Below are positions 24,714 to 33,327 of a stretch of DNA of 42,306 nucleotides, one piece after another. Position 1 is the first letter of the stretch, and every line of letters begins with the position of its first letter. Made by a program: the position numbers and the translations under genes. Under the pieces are notes generated by a model. The model saw only the letters and a list, made by a program, of their open reading frames with translations, did no database searches and was not told the origin of the DNA. Origin of the DNA: Hyphomicrobiales bacterium (GTDB lineage Bacteria; Pseudomonadota; Alphaproteobacteria; Rhizobiales; Beijerinckiaceae). Location: assembly GCA_026400565.1 (NCBI GenBank), contig JAPLOV010000163.1, positions 1-42,306 of the forward strand, written 5' to 3'.

Positions 24714-26425
24714 CCACGCCCGCCAGCCCGCCCTCCCTCGACATCGAGAACCTGACCGTCGCCTATCCCGCGGCGGAGGGGCCGGGCCTTGTCGCCGTTG
24801 ATAACCTGTCATTGGTGATCAGGCCGGGCGAGATCCACGCGGTCGTGGGCGAGTCTGGCGCAGGCAAGACGACCGTCGCCAATGCGCTGCTGGGGCTGAT
24901 CGAGGCTCCGGGCCGGATCACAGGCGGCCGCATCAGGGTTGGCGGGGTGCTGCTCGATCCTGTCACGGGCAAGGGCGAGGGCCTGGCGCTCGGCCGTGAC
25001 ATCGGCGTGATCTTCCAGGACCCGATGACGAGCCTCAACCCGCTCTTCACCATCGAGAGCCAGCTTGGCGAAACGATGCGGCACCATCTGGGCATCAGCC
25101 AGGCCGAGGCACGCGCGCGATCGCTGGCCTTGCTGCACGATGTCGGCATTCCCGAACCGGAGCGGCGCCTGGGGGCCTATCCGCACGAGCTCTCAGGCGG
25201 GCAGCGGCAGCGCGTCGTGATCGCAGCGGCGCTATCGTGTGGGCCGCGCCTGCTGATCGCCGACGAGCCGACCACGGCGCTCGATGTCTCGATCCAGGCC
25301 CAGATCCTGACATTGATCCGGAATCTGGCCACCGCGCGCGGGCTTGGCGTGATGCTGGTGACGCACAACATGGGCGTGGTCGCAGAGACAGCCGATCAGG
25401 TCACGGTGATGTGGCGCGGCAAGGCTGTCGAGCAGGGCCGTGTCGCCGATGTGCTGGCCGCACCGCAACATGAATACACGCGCAACCTGCTGGCAGCCGT
25501 GCCGCGCTTTGGCGAGAGGCTGGAGCGTTTCGCGGTCGTCGATGACAGTGCCGGCGAGCGCGGCAGGGCGGCGCGCAGCCGCATTGCCGGACGCCTGCCG
25601 GACGCCGGCAGCGGGGCCGGTGACGGGGCGCTGCTGGAGGTTCGCGGGGTCAGCGTCGATTATGTGACGCGCGGCTGGCTGCCCGGCGCGAAGGGAAAAT
25701 CCTTCCGCGCGGTGGACGATGTCTCGTTCGGCATCCGGCGCGGCGAGGTCATGGGGCTGGTGGGCGAAAGCGGTTCGGGCAAGACCACGGTGGCCAATGT
25801 CGTCGCGGGACTGGTCAGGCCGACCGCCGGCTCGGTGGTGTTCAAGGGTCAGGTCGTGGCCGGAGAGGGCGTACGCCGCACCGGCAGCCAGGCCTTGCAG
25901 ATGATCTTTCAGGACCCTTACGCCTCGCTCAACCAGCGCATGCGCGTGGGCTCGATCCTGTCCGAACCGATCCTGTTCTATCGCCTTGCCGCGACGGCGG
26001 CAGAGGCCTCTGCCGATGCGGAACTGCTGCTGGAGGCCGTCGGGCTGGAGCCGGCGCATGCGTCGCGCTTTCCCTTTGCCTTCTCGGGTGGGCAGCGCCA
26101 GCGCATCTCGATCGCGCGGGCGCTGGGGGCGCGGCCGACCCTGCTGGTGTGCGACGAGCCGACCTCCTCGCTCGATGTCTCGGTGCAGGCGCAGGTGCTC
26201 AATCTCCTGAAGGACCTGCGTGAGACCGCCGGCCTGACACTCCTGCTGATCAGCCATGATCTGGCTGTGATCCGCCAGATGTGTGACCGGGTTGCGGTGA
26301 TGCAGGCCGGGCGCGTGGTCGAGTTCAACGACAGCGAGGCGCTGTTCGACGCGCCCCAGCATCCCTATACCCGCGAACTTCTCGCCCTCGTTCCCCGCAT
26401 CGACCGGATCGGTGCGCGGCTGTGA
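24710..26425 (+). CDS. fused double ABC ATPase (DppD-DppF type)
   Basis: A 571-residue protein with two complete ABC cassettes. The first has Walker A GESGAGKTT, signature LSGGQRQRV and Walker B LLIADEPTTALD. The second has GESGSGKTT, FSGGQRQRI and [12 protein letters not shown]. The linker (residues 265-300) is Arg/Gly rich. One polypeptide replaces the two separate ATPases of the other importer in this window. The Cys-containing oligopeptide domain between the cassettes is reduced. Confidence 0.9.
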   Translation: MTTPASPPSLDIENLTVAYPAAEGPGLVAVDNLSLVIRPGEIHAVVGESGAGKTTVANALLGLIEAPGRITGGRIRVGGVLLDPVTGKGEGLALGRDIGVIFQDPMTSLNPLFTIESQLGETMRHHLGISQAEARARSLALLHDVGIPEPERRLGAYPHELSGGQRQRVVIAAALSCGPRLLIADEPTTALDVSIQAQILTLIRNLATARGLGVMLVTHNMGVVAETADQVTVMWRGKAVEQGRVADVLAAPQHEYTRNLLAAVPRFGERLERFAVVDDSAGERGRAARSRIAGRLPDAGSGAGDGALLEVRGVSVDYVTRGWLPGAKGKSFRAVDDVSFGIRRGEVMGLVGESGSGKTTVANVVAGLVRPTAGSVVFKGQVVAGEGVRRTGSQALQMIFQDPYASLNQRMRVGSILSEPILFYRLAATAAEASADAELLLEAVGLEPAHASRFPFAFSGGQRQRISIARALGARPTLLVCDEPTSSLDVSVQAQVLNLLKDLRETAGLTLLLISHDLAVIRQMCDRVAVMQAGRVVEFNDSEALFDAPQHPYTRELLALVPRIDRIGARL

Positions 26426-26453
26426 GCGGGCTTCCATACCCAAGGAGAGCCAG

Positions 26454-27890
26454 ATGACCGATATCCTGATCACCAACGGCATTGTCGTGACCATGGACCC
26501 GTCACGCCGTGTCATTGAGGATGGCGCTGTGGCCATCACCGGAGACCGGATCACCGACATCGGCACCACAGCCGAAATCATGGCCCGGCATCACGCGCCG
26601 ACCGTGATCGACGCCTCGCGGCAGATCGTGATGCCCGGCTTCATTGATGCCCATGCCCATGCCGGGCATGGCTTCATCAAGACGCTCGGCGGCGGTGACT
26701 CCAAGGCCTGGTATGAGGCCTGCGGCTACACCTACACGCAAGGTTCGACGCCCGCCTTCTGGCGGGCGGAGGCGCAGCTCGCCTCACTGGAGCGCCTGCG
26801 CTTCGGCGTCACCACCGGCGTGTCGCTGCTGGGTGGCGGCGACACCATCCTGCGCACCGACGACCCGGTCTATGGGGACGCCCATTGCGACGGCGTGGCC
26901 GAGGTCGGCACGCGCTCGATCGTGGCCATCGGCCCCACGCGCCCGCCGCATCCGCTGACCTACGGCACCTGGGATGGCGCAACGGCGACCACCTGGCCGG
27001 TGGATTTCGACCAGCAGTTCGCCACCTGCCAGACGCTGATCAGCCGCTGGCATGGCAGCCACGGCCAGCGCCTCAACATCGCGCTGATCACGCCGACGCT
27101 GCGCGAGGAACACGCGAAGGACCTTTCAGCCGATGACATGGCGCGTGCACGAGCGCAGGCCGTCAAGACCAGCGCGCTGGCCCGTGAGCATGGTCTGGTC
27201 TTCACGCAGGACGGGCACACCAAGGGCTCGGTGGCCTATGCGCACGAAATGGGCATCCTCGGGCCGGAAGCGCTGCTGTCACACTCGACCAACCTGACGG
27301 CAGAGGAAATCGCGATCTGTGCCGATACCGGCACCTGCATCGCCCACAATCCGAGCGCCATCGCCTCGGTGCTGGGCCGCTGCCCCGCGCCCGAACTGAT
27401 CGATGCCGGCGTGACCGTGGCCATCGGCTCCGATGCCACCGCGCCGGACCGCAACAGCGAAATGTTCCGCCACATGCAGCAGTGCATGCACTATCACCGC
27501 ACCTTCTTTCGCGATCCGAAGATGATGCCGCCGGGCAAGGTGCTGGAAATGACCACCATCGACGCTGCCAAGGCCGTGGGCATGGAGCGCGAGATCGGGT
27601 CGCTGGAAATCGGCAAGAAGGCTGACGTGATCCTCGTCGACCTGCACAAGGCGCACATGTACCCGTTGCACATGCCGCTGTTCCGGCTGGTGTGCTTCGC
27701 CAACGGCAATGATGTCACCACCGTGATTGTTGATGGCCGCATCGCCATGCGCGATGGCAAGGCGCAGTTCGTCAATGAGGACAAGGTGCTGGCGATCGCG
27801 CAGGCCGAGGCCGAGCTGATGCTGGACCGGGGCGGGTTCCGTCCGTTGCTGGCGACGCCGGAGCGTTTCTGGGGCCACACGCGGGGCTGA
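26454..27890 (+). CDS. amidohydrolase, AtzA/TrzN-like deaminase (substrate unknown)
   Basis: A 478-residue COG0402 metal-dependent hydrolase. Metal-binding features are HAHAG in PGFIDAHAHAGHG, a later His in LLSHSTNL, and the Asp in AIGSDATAPDRN. The usual THxxE segment is replaced by FTQDGHTKGS, which makes it atypical within the family. It ends with ADVILVD and a second barrel-flanking strand typical of the family. ATG 26454 follows AGGAGAG by 5 nt. The position, between a transporter and 8-oxoguanine deaminase, suggests deamination or dechlorination-type hydrolysis of a purine or triazine-like ring. Confidence 0.8.
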   Translation: MTDILITNGIVVTMDPSRRVIEDGAVAITGDRITDIGTTAEIMARHHAPTVIDASRQIVMPGFIDAHAHAGHGFIKTLGGGDSKAWYEACGYTYTQGSTPAFWRAEAQLASLERLRFGVTTGVSLLGGGDTILRTDDPVYGDAHCDGVAEVGTRSIVAIGPTRPPHPLTYGTWDGATATTWPVDFDQQFATCQTLISRWHGSHGQRLNIALITPTLREEHAKDLSADDMARARAQAVKTSALAREHGLVFTQDGHTKGSVAYAHEMGILGPEALLSHSTNLTAEEIAICADTGTCIAHNPSAIASVLGRCPAPELIDAGVTVAIGSDATAPDRNSEMFRHMQQCMHYHRTFFRDPKMMPPGKVLEMTTIDAAKAVGMEREIGSLEIGKKADVILVDLHKAHMYPLHMPLFRLVCFANGNDVTTVIVDGRIAMRDGKAQFVNEDKVLAIAQAEAELMLDRGGFRPLLATPERFWGHTRG

Positions 27891-27909
27891 TCGGGCCTCG
27901 CCGCGAGCG

Positions 27910-28839
27910 TTACCCGTAGCTTCGGGTCGGCCTGTCGAGCACGCGGCGGCCCATCAGGCTGGCGACGAGATCGACCAGCAGCAGCGCGGTCCGGCCGCGC
28001 TCGTCGAGGAAGGGGTTGAGTTCCGCCAGTTCGAGGCTGGTGACGAGCCCGCTGTCATGCAGCATTTCCATCACCAGATGCGCCTCGCGGAAGGTCGCGC
28101 CGCCCGGTACCGTGGTGCCCACTCCCGGCGCGATGTCAGGATCAAGAAAGTCGACATCGAGACTGACGTGCAGCAGGCCATTGGCCGCCGACACACGCTC
28201 CAGAAAGGCCCCGAGCAAGGGCGCGATGCCGTGTTCATCGATGGCGCGCATGTCGTGCACCGTGACATGGCTGCGGGCGAGGAAGGCACGCTCCGCCTGA
28301 TCCACGCTGCGGATGCCGAGCATGCAGACATTGGCACCATCAAGCACTGCCGTCAGCGGCGGGAAGACGCCGGCAAAGCCCGGTTCACCCAGCGCGTAGG
28401 CCATCGGCACGCCATGCAGGTTGCCGCTCTGGGTGCTGGCCAGCGTATGGCAATCGGAATGGGCATCAAGCCAGAGCACGAACAGGGGCCGGCCCAGGGT
28501 TCCGGCGCGTCGGCCAAGGCCGGCCAGCGAGCCGGCGGCCATGGCATGATCGCCGCCCAGCAGGACCGGCATGGTGCCAGCGGGGATGGCTGCAACAGTA
28601 TCGGCGATGGCGCGGGTCCATGCCACGATTCCGGGCAGGGCCTTCAGGCGCGGGTTGGCCGGGCTGGCATCAGCGTTCATTGCGGGCGGCTGCACCGTTC
28701 CGCCATCCCGCACCGTGTGGCCGAGATCGCGCAGGGCCTGTTCCAGACCGGCTGCGCGGAAGGCGCTTGGGCCCATGTCGCAACCAAGACGGCCGGCACC
28801 ATCCTGAAGGGGAATGCTGATCAGGCAACAATTGGCCAT
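27910..28839 (-). CDS. arginase-family ureohydrolase with altered substrate pocket
   Basis: A 309-residue ureohydrolase. Metal ligands are His98 (GGDHA), Asp125, His127 and Asp129 (DAHSD), Asp228 and Asp230 (SLDVDFLDP). SGNLHG follows, as in arginase. The residues after DAHSD are CH, where arginase has IN; that Asn (human Asn130) holds the substrate carboxylate, so arginine may not be the substrate. The gene is divergent from the neighbouring deaminase (189 bp gap). Release of urea from a guanidino or ureido compound from purine breakdown is a reasonable guess; a true arginase remains possible. Confidence 0.85.
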   Translation of the reverse strand: MANCCLISIPLQDGAGRLGCDMGPSAFRAAGLEQALRDLGHTVRDGGTVQPPAMNADASPANPRLKALPGIVAWTRAIADTVAAIPAGTMPVLLGGDHAMAAGSLAGLGRRAGTLGRPLFVLWLDAHSDCHTLASTQSGNLHGVPMAYALGEPGFAGVFPPLTAVLDGANVCMLGIRSVDQAERAFLARSHVTVHDMRAIDEHGIAPLLGAFLERVSAANGLLHVSLDVDFLDPDIAPGVGTTVPGGATFREAHLVMEMLHDSGLVTSLELAELNPFLDERGRTALLLVDLVASLMGRRVLDRPTRSYG

Positions 28840-29028
28840 GGCTGTCTCCACTCTGCGCCGCCTGGCTGTTGCCCTGGCCTCCTGCCATGTCATGCATCGA
28901 TTGTGGTTGCCAAGGTTGTTGTGCCATGGTCCTGCGATTGCGCGCCGCCCAGGCCCCGGATCGGGGCCTGGCGGGCACTGTGCCGGTGGCCCCGCAGGCT
29001 GACGGCTGGCTCTTTTCCGGATCTTGTC

Positions 29029-30426
29029 ATGAAGCTGACCACGCCTGGGCCACGCACGCTTCTGCTGAAGAACGCCCTTGTTCTGGTGACAATGGACGAG
29101 GAGCGGCGCGAGATCGCCGACGGGGCCGTGCTGGTTCGCGGGCACGAAATCATCGCCGTCGGTACCACCGACGAGATCGAGTCCGCCCATCATGGGCCAT
29201 TCTACGAGGTCATCGACCTCAGTGGTCATGTCCTGTTGCCGGGACTGGTCAACACGCACCATCACATGTTCCAGTCGCTGACGCGGGCGACGCCGGCGGG
29301 GCAAGATGCCGAACTCTTTGGCTGGCTCACGGCGCATTATCCGATCTGGGCCCACATCACGCCGGACATGATCCACGTCTCGGCGGTGACGGCGATGTCG
29401 GAACTTGTGCTGTCGGGCTGCACCACTTCGAGCGACCATCTTTATTTGTATGTGAACGGCTCGCGGCTGGACGATGCCATCTCGGCGGCGGAGCGCGTCG
29501 GCATTCGCTTTCATGCGGCGCGCGGGGCGATGACCGTGGGCGAAAGCAAGGGCGGCCTGCCACCGGACGCAATTGTCGAGGACGAGGCGGCAGTGCTCGC
29601 CGAGATGCAGCGGCTGATCGAGACCTTCCACGACCCGGCCCGTTTTGCCATGCTCAGGGTTGTGCTGGCCCCGTGCTCGCCATTCACGGTCAGTGACGAC
29701 CTGATGCGCGAGAGTGCCGTGCTGGCGCGGCAGCATGGCGTGTCGCTGCACACGCATCTGGCCGAGAACGATAACGACATCCGCTATTCGCTCGATGTCT
29801 ATGGCAAGACGCCGGGCCAGTATGTCGAGGATCTGGGCTGGGTCGGCCCCGATGTCTGGCATGCCCACTGCGTCAAGCTTGATGATGCGGCCATCAGCCT
29901 GTTCGGGCGCACAGGAACGGGGGTGGCGCATTGCCCCTGCTCCAATATGCGGCTTGCCTCCGGCATCGCGCCGATCCGGCAGATGCGGGCGGAGGGCGTG
30001 CCGGTCGGGCTCGGGGTGGACGGTTCGGCCTCTGCCGATTCCGGCCACATGCTGGGCGAGGCGCGGCAGGCGATGTTGCTGGCGCGGGTCGGCTTTGGGC
30101 CTCAGGCCATGACCGCGCGCGAGGCGCTGGAGATCGCCACACGCGGCGGCGCGACGGTTCTCAACCGTAACGATATCGGCCAGATCGCGCCGGGCTTTGC
30201 CGCCGATCTGGTGGCTTTCGATGTGCGCGGGCTGGATTTTGCCGGCGCGCAGGCCGATCCGCTGGCAGCCTTGGTGTTCTGCACGCCGGGCAAGGTCAGC
30301 CTCAGCGTCATCAACGGGCGCATCGTGGTGCGCGACGGGCAGCTGCAGACAATCGATCTTGGCCGGCAGGTCGAGGCGCACAATGCCGCCTCGCGCCTGC
30401 TGATGACCAAGGCCGGGCTGGCCTGA
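29029..30426 (+). CDS. 8-oxoguanine deaminase-like amidohydrolase
   Basis: A 465-residue COG0402 deaminase. Metal and catalytic features are NTHHHMFQSL, the HTHLAE of the second strand, HAHCVKL, and the Asp in GVDGSAS. The overall block pattern fits the 8-oxoguanine deaminase group, which converts 8-oxoguanine to uric acid, feeding PuuD downstream. Start at ATG 29029 chosen because the first conserved strand begins at residue 10; longer in-frame starts run antisense through the arginase gene. Substrate assignment is from family knowledge. Confidence 0.82.
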   Translation: MKLTTPGPRTLLLKNALVLVTMDEERREIADGAVLVRGHEIIAVGTTDEIESAHHGPFYEVIDLSGHVLLPGLVNTHHHMFQSLTRATPAGQDAELFGWLTAHYPIWAHITPDMIHVSAVTAMSELVLSGCTTSSDHLYLYVNGSRLDDAISAAERVGIRFHAARGAMTVGESKGGLPPDAIVEDEAAVLAEMQRLIETFHDPARFAMLRVVLAPCSPFTVSDDLMRESAVLARQHGVSLHTHLAENDNDIRYSLDVYGKTPGQYVEDLGWVGPDVWHAHCVKLDDAAISLFGRTGTGVAHCPCSNMRLASGIAPIRQMRAEGVPVGLGVDGSASADSGHMLGEARQAMLLARVGFGPQAMTAREALEIATRGGATVLNRNDIGQIAPGFAADLVAFDVRGLDFAGAQADPLAALVFCTPGKVSLSVINGRIVVRDGQLQTIDLGRQVEAHNAASRLLMTKAGLA

Positions 30427-30457
30427 TGCGCTCTGGCCCATCGTTTCTGCATCATCT

Positions 30458-31211
30458 TTATCCGCCAACCGGAGCCCACTTGGCGGGGTGATGCACCAGT
30501 TCCGCACGCCGACGGGGGTGCCGATCGGCACGCGGTCGTGCAGGTTGATGATGTCGTGGTTGATCAGCCGGATGCAGCCGCTGGAGACATTCTGGCCGAT
30601 GCTCCATGGTTCATTGGTGCCGTGGATCCGATCCATCGTGTCGCGGCTGCCATCATAGAGATAGAGCGCGCGGGCACCCAGAGGGTTGTCGGGGTCGCCC
30701 GGCATGCCGCCGGCCCATGGGCCGTTCTTGGCGGGATCAAGACGGGGATCATGGTCGGCGTCGGGGTCCAGCCGGGCCAGTCAGCCTTGTGCGCGATGCG
30801 GGCGCGACCGCGCCACGTGGCGCCCTGCCGCCCGACACCAACGCCGTAGCGGATGGCCCTCCCGCCGGACTGGACCAGATACAGGAAGCGATCCGAGGTA
30901 TCGATGACGATGGTGCCGGGCGCGTCGCCTATAGGCGCTTCCGCCATGGTGCGCAGGACCTGCTCGTCAACCTCGCGCAGGTCCGCTCCGTCGAGCGGGA
31001 AGCACTCATCGGGGATGGAGGCGTAGATCCGGTCAGGGTCGACATCGAGCCCGCCGAAGGGCTGAGCCGGCGCGATGCCAACCTGACCTTCGGGCGGCTC
31101 GGGCGGCGTGCAGGCCGCCAGCGCCGCCGCAGCACCAAGGGCGAGAAACTGCCGGCGTTGCAGGCTGGTCGGCGAGGGCGCTTCGGTCGCTGAGCGGTGG
31201 CGGGGCATCAT
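30458..31211 (-). pseudogene. Tat-exported lipoprotein L,D-transpeptidase, frameshifted
   Basis: On the minus strand the product begins MMPRHRS and carries RRQFLALGAAAALAAC, a Tat signal ending in a lipobox. The YkuD domain follows (YLVQSGGRAIRYGVGVG, then ADWPGWTPTPTM). A single missing base in a C-run at 30744-30747 moves the frame. The continuation in the next frame is PDNPLGARALYLYDG, HGTNEPWSIGQNVSSGCIRL, which holds the catalytic Cys. Past IGTPVG the frame stays open far into antisense sequence, so a second shift near 30530 may hide the natural stop; I use the TAA at 30458 provisionally. It would crosslink peptidoglycan if intact. Confidence 0.75.
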
Positions 31212-31220
31212 GGGCAGGCG

Positions 31221-31248
31221 AGGCAAGGCAAGGCAAGGCAAGGCAAGG
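31221..31248. repeat. AGGCA pentanucleotide repeat
   Basis: Five AGGCA units (31221-31245) followed by AGG, lying 10 bp upstream of the L,D-transpeptidase start on its minus-strand leader (read TGCCT). The run sits where the ribosome-binding site should be. A 5-bp unit cannot keep reading frame, but here it would change leader spacing. Confidence 0.75.
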
Positions 31249-31345
31249 TTCTGTGCGTCTTCGCTGAGCTTGTCGGTTGCTATGTCTGATCGCGCGTTAT
31301 TGCGTCGCAACCTCATTTGCCGCCGACGGCAACCGCCCCTGGCGT

Positions 31346-32773
31346 TCACGAAAGCAACAGATCGAGCCGTATGCGGGCAATGCGCTCGATCTGGGCAAGT
31401 GCCGCAGCATATTCCTGCTCGGTGTTGTTTTTGAGCCGCGCTTCGAAGACCGCAAGGATGGAGGCCTTGGTGTTGTCCTTCGCAGCGATGATGAAGGGAA
31501 TGCCGAAGCGCGCCTTGTAGGCCTCGTTGAGGCTGGTGAACTGCGCCCTCTCGGCATCGCTGAGATGATCGAGCCCGGCGGATGCCTGTTCGTCGGTCGA
31601 TTCGGGTGTGAGTTGCCGCGCCGCAGCCAGCTTTCCGGCAAGATCGGGGTGGGAGAGGATGAGCTGGCGCTGTTGCTCCGGCGAGCCGGCGCGCATGGCC
31701 TTGCACATGGCGGCATGCAGGCCTTCCGCTGTGTCCTCGCGGCTGGTCAGACCGGCGGCAAAGGTCGCCTCAGCCACCCAGGGCGAATGCTCCCAGATGC
31801 CGCCGAAGCGCTCGGTGAACAGGGCTGGCGACAGGCGGGACGGCACGTAGCCGCCGGCCGGCGGATGATTCCTGATCCAGTGGCGGGCAATGTCCAGCCG
31901 CGTTGCTACCCATGCCGTGTCGTGAGATTTCACATAGTCGAGAAAGCGTGCGAGGGCGGCGGCGCGCCCAGGCCGGCCGACCAGCCGGCAATGCAGGCCT
32001 ATCGACATCATCTTCGGCACAGTCTCGCCTTCGGCGTACAGCATGTCGAACGTGTCCTTCAGGTAGCTGAAGAACTGGTCGCCGCTGTTGAAGCCCTGCG
32101 GCGTGGCAAAGCGCATGTCGTTGGCATCGAGCGTGTAGGGCGTGACCAGATGCGGGCCGCGCGGGCCTTCGATCCAGTAGGGCAACTCATCCGAATAGCT
32201 GTCGGCGCTGTAGACGAACCCGCCGTCCTCCATGGCCAGGGCGAGCGTGTTGGCCGAGCAGCGCCCCTGATAGAATCCAAGCGGCCGGCTGCCGGCAACC
32301 TCCTTGTGCAGGCGGATCGCCTCAATGATAGCGGCGCGCTCGGCCTCGGGAGCATGGTCGCGGTAGTCGATCCATTTCAGGCCGTGGGTGGCGACCTCCC
32401 AACCCGCCTCGTTCATCGAGGCGACAATGTCGGGGGCTCGTGCCATGGCGCTGGCCACGCCATAGACCGTGACCGGTATGGCGCGCTCTGTGAACAGCCG
32501 CCAGAGCCGCCAGTAGCCGGTGCGCGAGCCGTATTCGTAGATCGATTCCATGTTCATGTGGCGCTGGCCGGGCCAGGCCGCCGCGCCGACGATCTCGGAC
32601 AGGAAGGCCTCGGATGCCGCATCGCCATGCAGGATGCAGTTCTCGCCGCCTTCCTCGTAGTTGATCACGAACTGGACGGCGATTCGGGCCCCGTTCGGCC
32701 AGTTGGCATGGGGCGGATTGCGTCCGTAGCCGATCAGATCACGCGGGTAGGGCGCTGTGGCGGGGTTGAACAT
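31346..32773 (-). CDS. puuE: fused allantoinase (PuuE) / OHCU decarboxylase (UraD)
   Basis: A 475-residue bifunctional enzyme. Residues 1-310 are the NodB-like PuuE allantoinase domain (NYEEGGEN, MESIYEYGSR, HGLKWIDYRDH, GFYQGRCSANT and GLHCRLVGRPGR). Residues 311-475 are the UraD domain (SRLSPALFTERFGGIWEHSP, then RFGIPFIIAAK and AIERI-like AQIERIARIR end). It removes CO2 from OHCU to form allantoin, then opens the ring to allantoate. The ATG directly follows the TGA of the HIU hydrolase gene with no spacer. Confidence 0.93.
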   Translation of the reverse strand: MFNPATAPYPRDLIGYGRNPPHANWPNGARIAVQFVINYEEGGENCILHGDAASEAFLSEIVGAAAWPGQRHMNMESIYEYGSRTGYWRLWRLFTERAIPVTVYGVASAMARAPDIVASMNEAGWEVATHGLKWIDYRDHAPEAERAAIIEAIRLHKEVAGSRPLGFYQGRCSANTLALAMEDGGFVYSADSYSDELPYWIEGPRGPHLVTPYTLDANDMRFATPQGFNSGDQFFSYLKDTFDMLYAEGETVPKMMSIGLHCRLVGRPGRAAALARFLDYVKSHDTAWVATRLDIARHWIRNHPPAGGYVPSRLSPALFTERFGGIWEHSPWVAEATFAAGLTSREDTAEGLHAAMCKAMRAGSPEQQRQLILSHPDLAGKLAAARQLTPESTDEQASAGLDHLSDAERAQFTSLNEAYKARFGIPFIIAAKDNTKASILAVFEARLKNNTEQEYAAALAQIERIARIRLDLLLS

Positions 32774-33127
32774 TCACGAGCCTCTGTAGGTGGAATAGGA
32801 CCATGGCGAGGCCAGCAGCGGCACGTGGTAGTGCCCGTCCGGCTCGGACATGGTGAAGCGGATCGGCACGACATTGAGGAAGGGCTGGCTGGCCTGCGCC
32901 GTGCCGCGCGCCTGGAAATAGTCGCCGACGTGAAAGGCCAGTTCATACGTGCCGGCCGCGTAGCTCTCGCCGGCGAGCAGCGGCGCATCGGTGCGACCGT
33001 CGGCATTGGTCAGGACATCGCTGATCGGCACGCGCACCGCGCCATCGAGCCGGTGCAGCGTGATGCGGACGCCTTTGGCCGGCCCGCCGTTGACGGTGTC
33101 GAGGATATGGGTGGACAATCTGCCCAT
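32774..33127 (-). CDS. uraH: 5-hydroxyisourate hydrolase (transthyretin-like)
   Basis: A 117-residue HIU hydrolase. The N-terminus MGRLSTHILD has the catalytic His7, VRITLHRL is the core strand, GHYHVPLLASPWSYSTYRGS includes the second His pair and the diagnostic C-terminal YRGS. ATG 33127 chosen because it starts exactly at the conserved domain. Converts 5-hydroxyisourate from PuuD into OHCU for the fused enzyme. Immediately upstream lies the GTGCAA array. Confidence 0.93.
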   Translation of the reverse strand: MGRLSTHILDTVNGGPAKGVRITLHRLDGAVRVPISDVLTNADGRTDAPLLAGESYAAGTYELAFHVGDYFQARGTAQASQPFLNVVPIRFTMSEPDGHYHVPLLASPWSYSTYRGS

Positions 33128-33150
33128 GCGGCTGGCCCTGACCTGAAAAC

Positions 33151-33236
33151 GTGCAAATTCTGGAAGCGTGCAAAACACGCAACCCTGGAGCGGGGCTGCG
33201 CCGTGCAAATGTGACGTTTGGTGCAACTTGTGCAAG
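33151..33236. promoter_or_regulatory. five GTGCAA repeats between divergent purine genes
   Basis: GTGCAA starts at 33151, 33168, 33203, 33221 and 33230, all on the + strand, within the 200-bp gap between uraH (minus) and puuD (plus). Pairs 33151/33168 and 33203/33221 have similar spacing of 17-18 bp. It lies where a shared regulator would control both transcripts. No regulator gene is seen nearby. Confidence 0.5.
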
Positions 33237-33327
33237 AGCAGAAGTTCGGCCATCAGCGGATGGTGCGCCACGCACCGCCAATCCGGCCTGATCGGCCTGG
33301 CGCTGCCGGGACAGTCTGAGGGACGTG

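Noticed and set aside
25232-26581. 449-residue minus-strand frame
   Set aside because: Antisense to the fused double ATPase gene.
27910-30705. 931-residue minus-strand frame joining arginase and the L,D-transpeptidase end
   Set aside because: Only its first and last parts match real families; the middle is antisense to the 8-oxoguanine deaminase gene. The arginase start at 28839 explains the real gene.
31277-33214. 645-residue plus-strand frame
   Set aside because: Antisense to the PuuE-UraD and HIU hydrolase genes, whose families are unmistakable.
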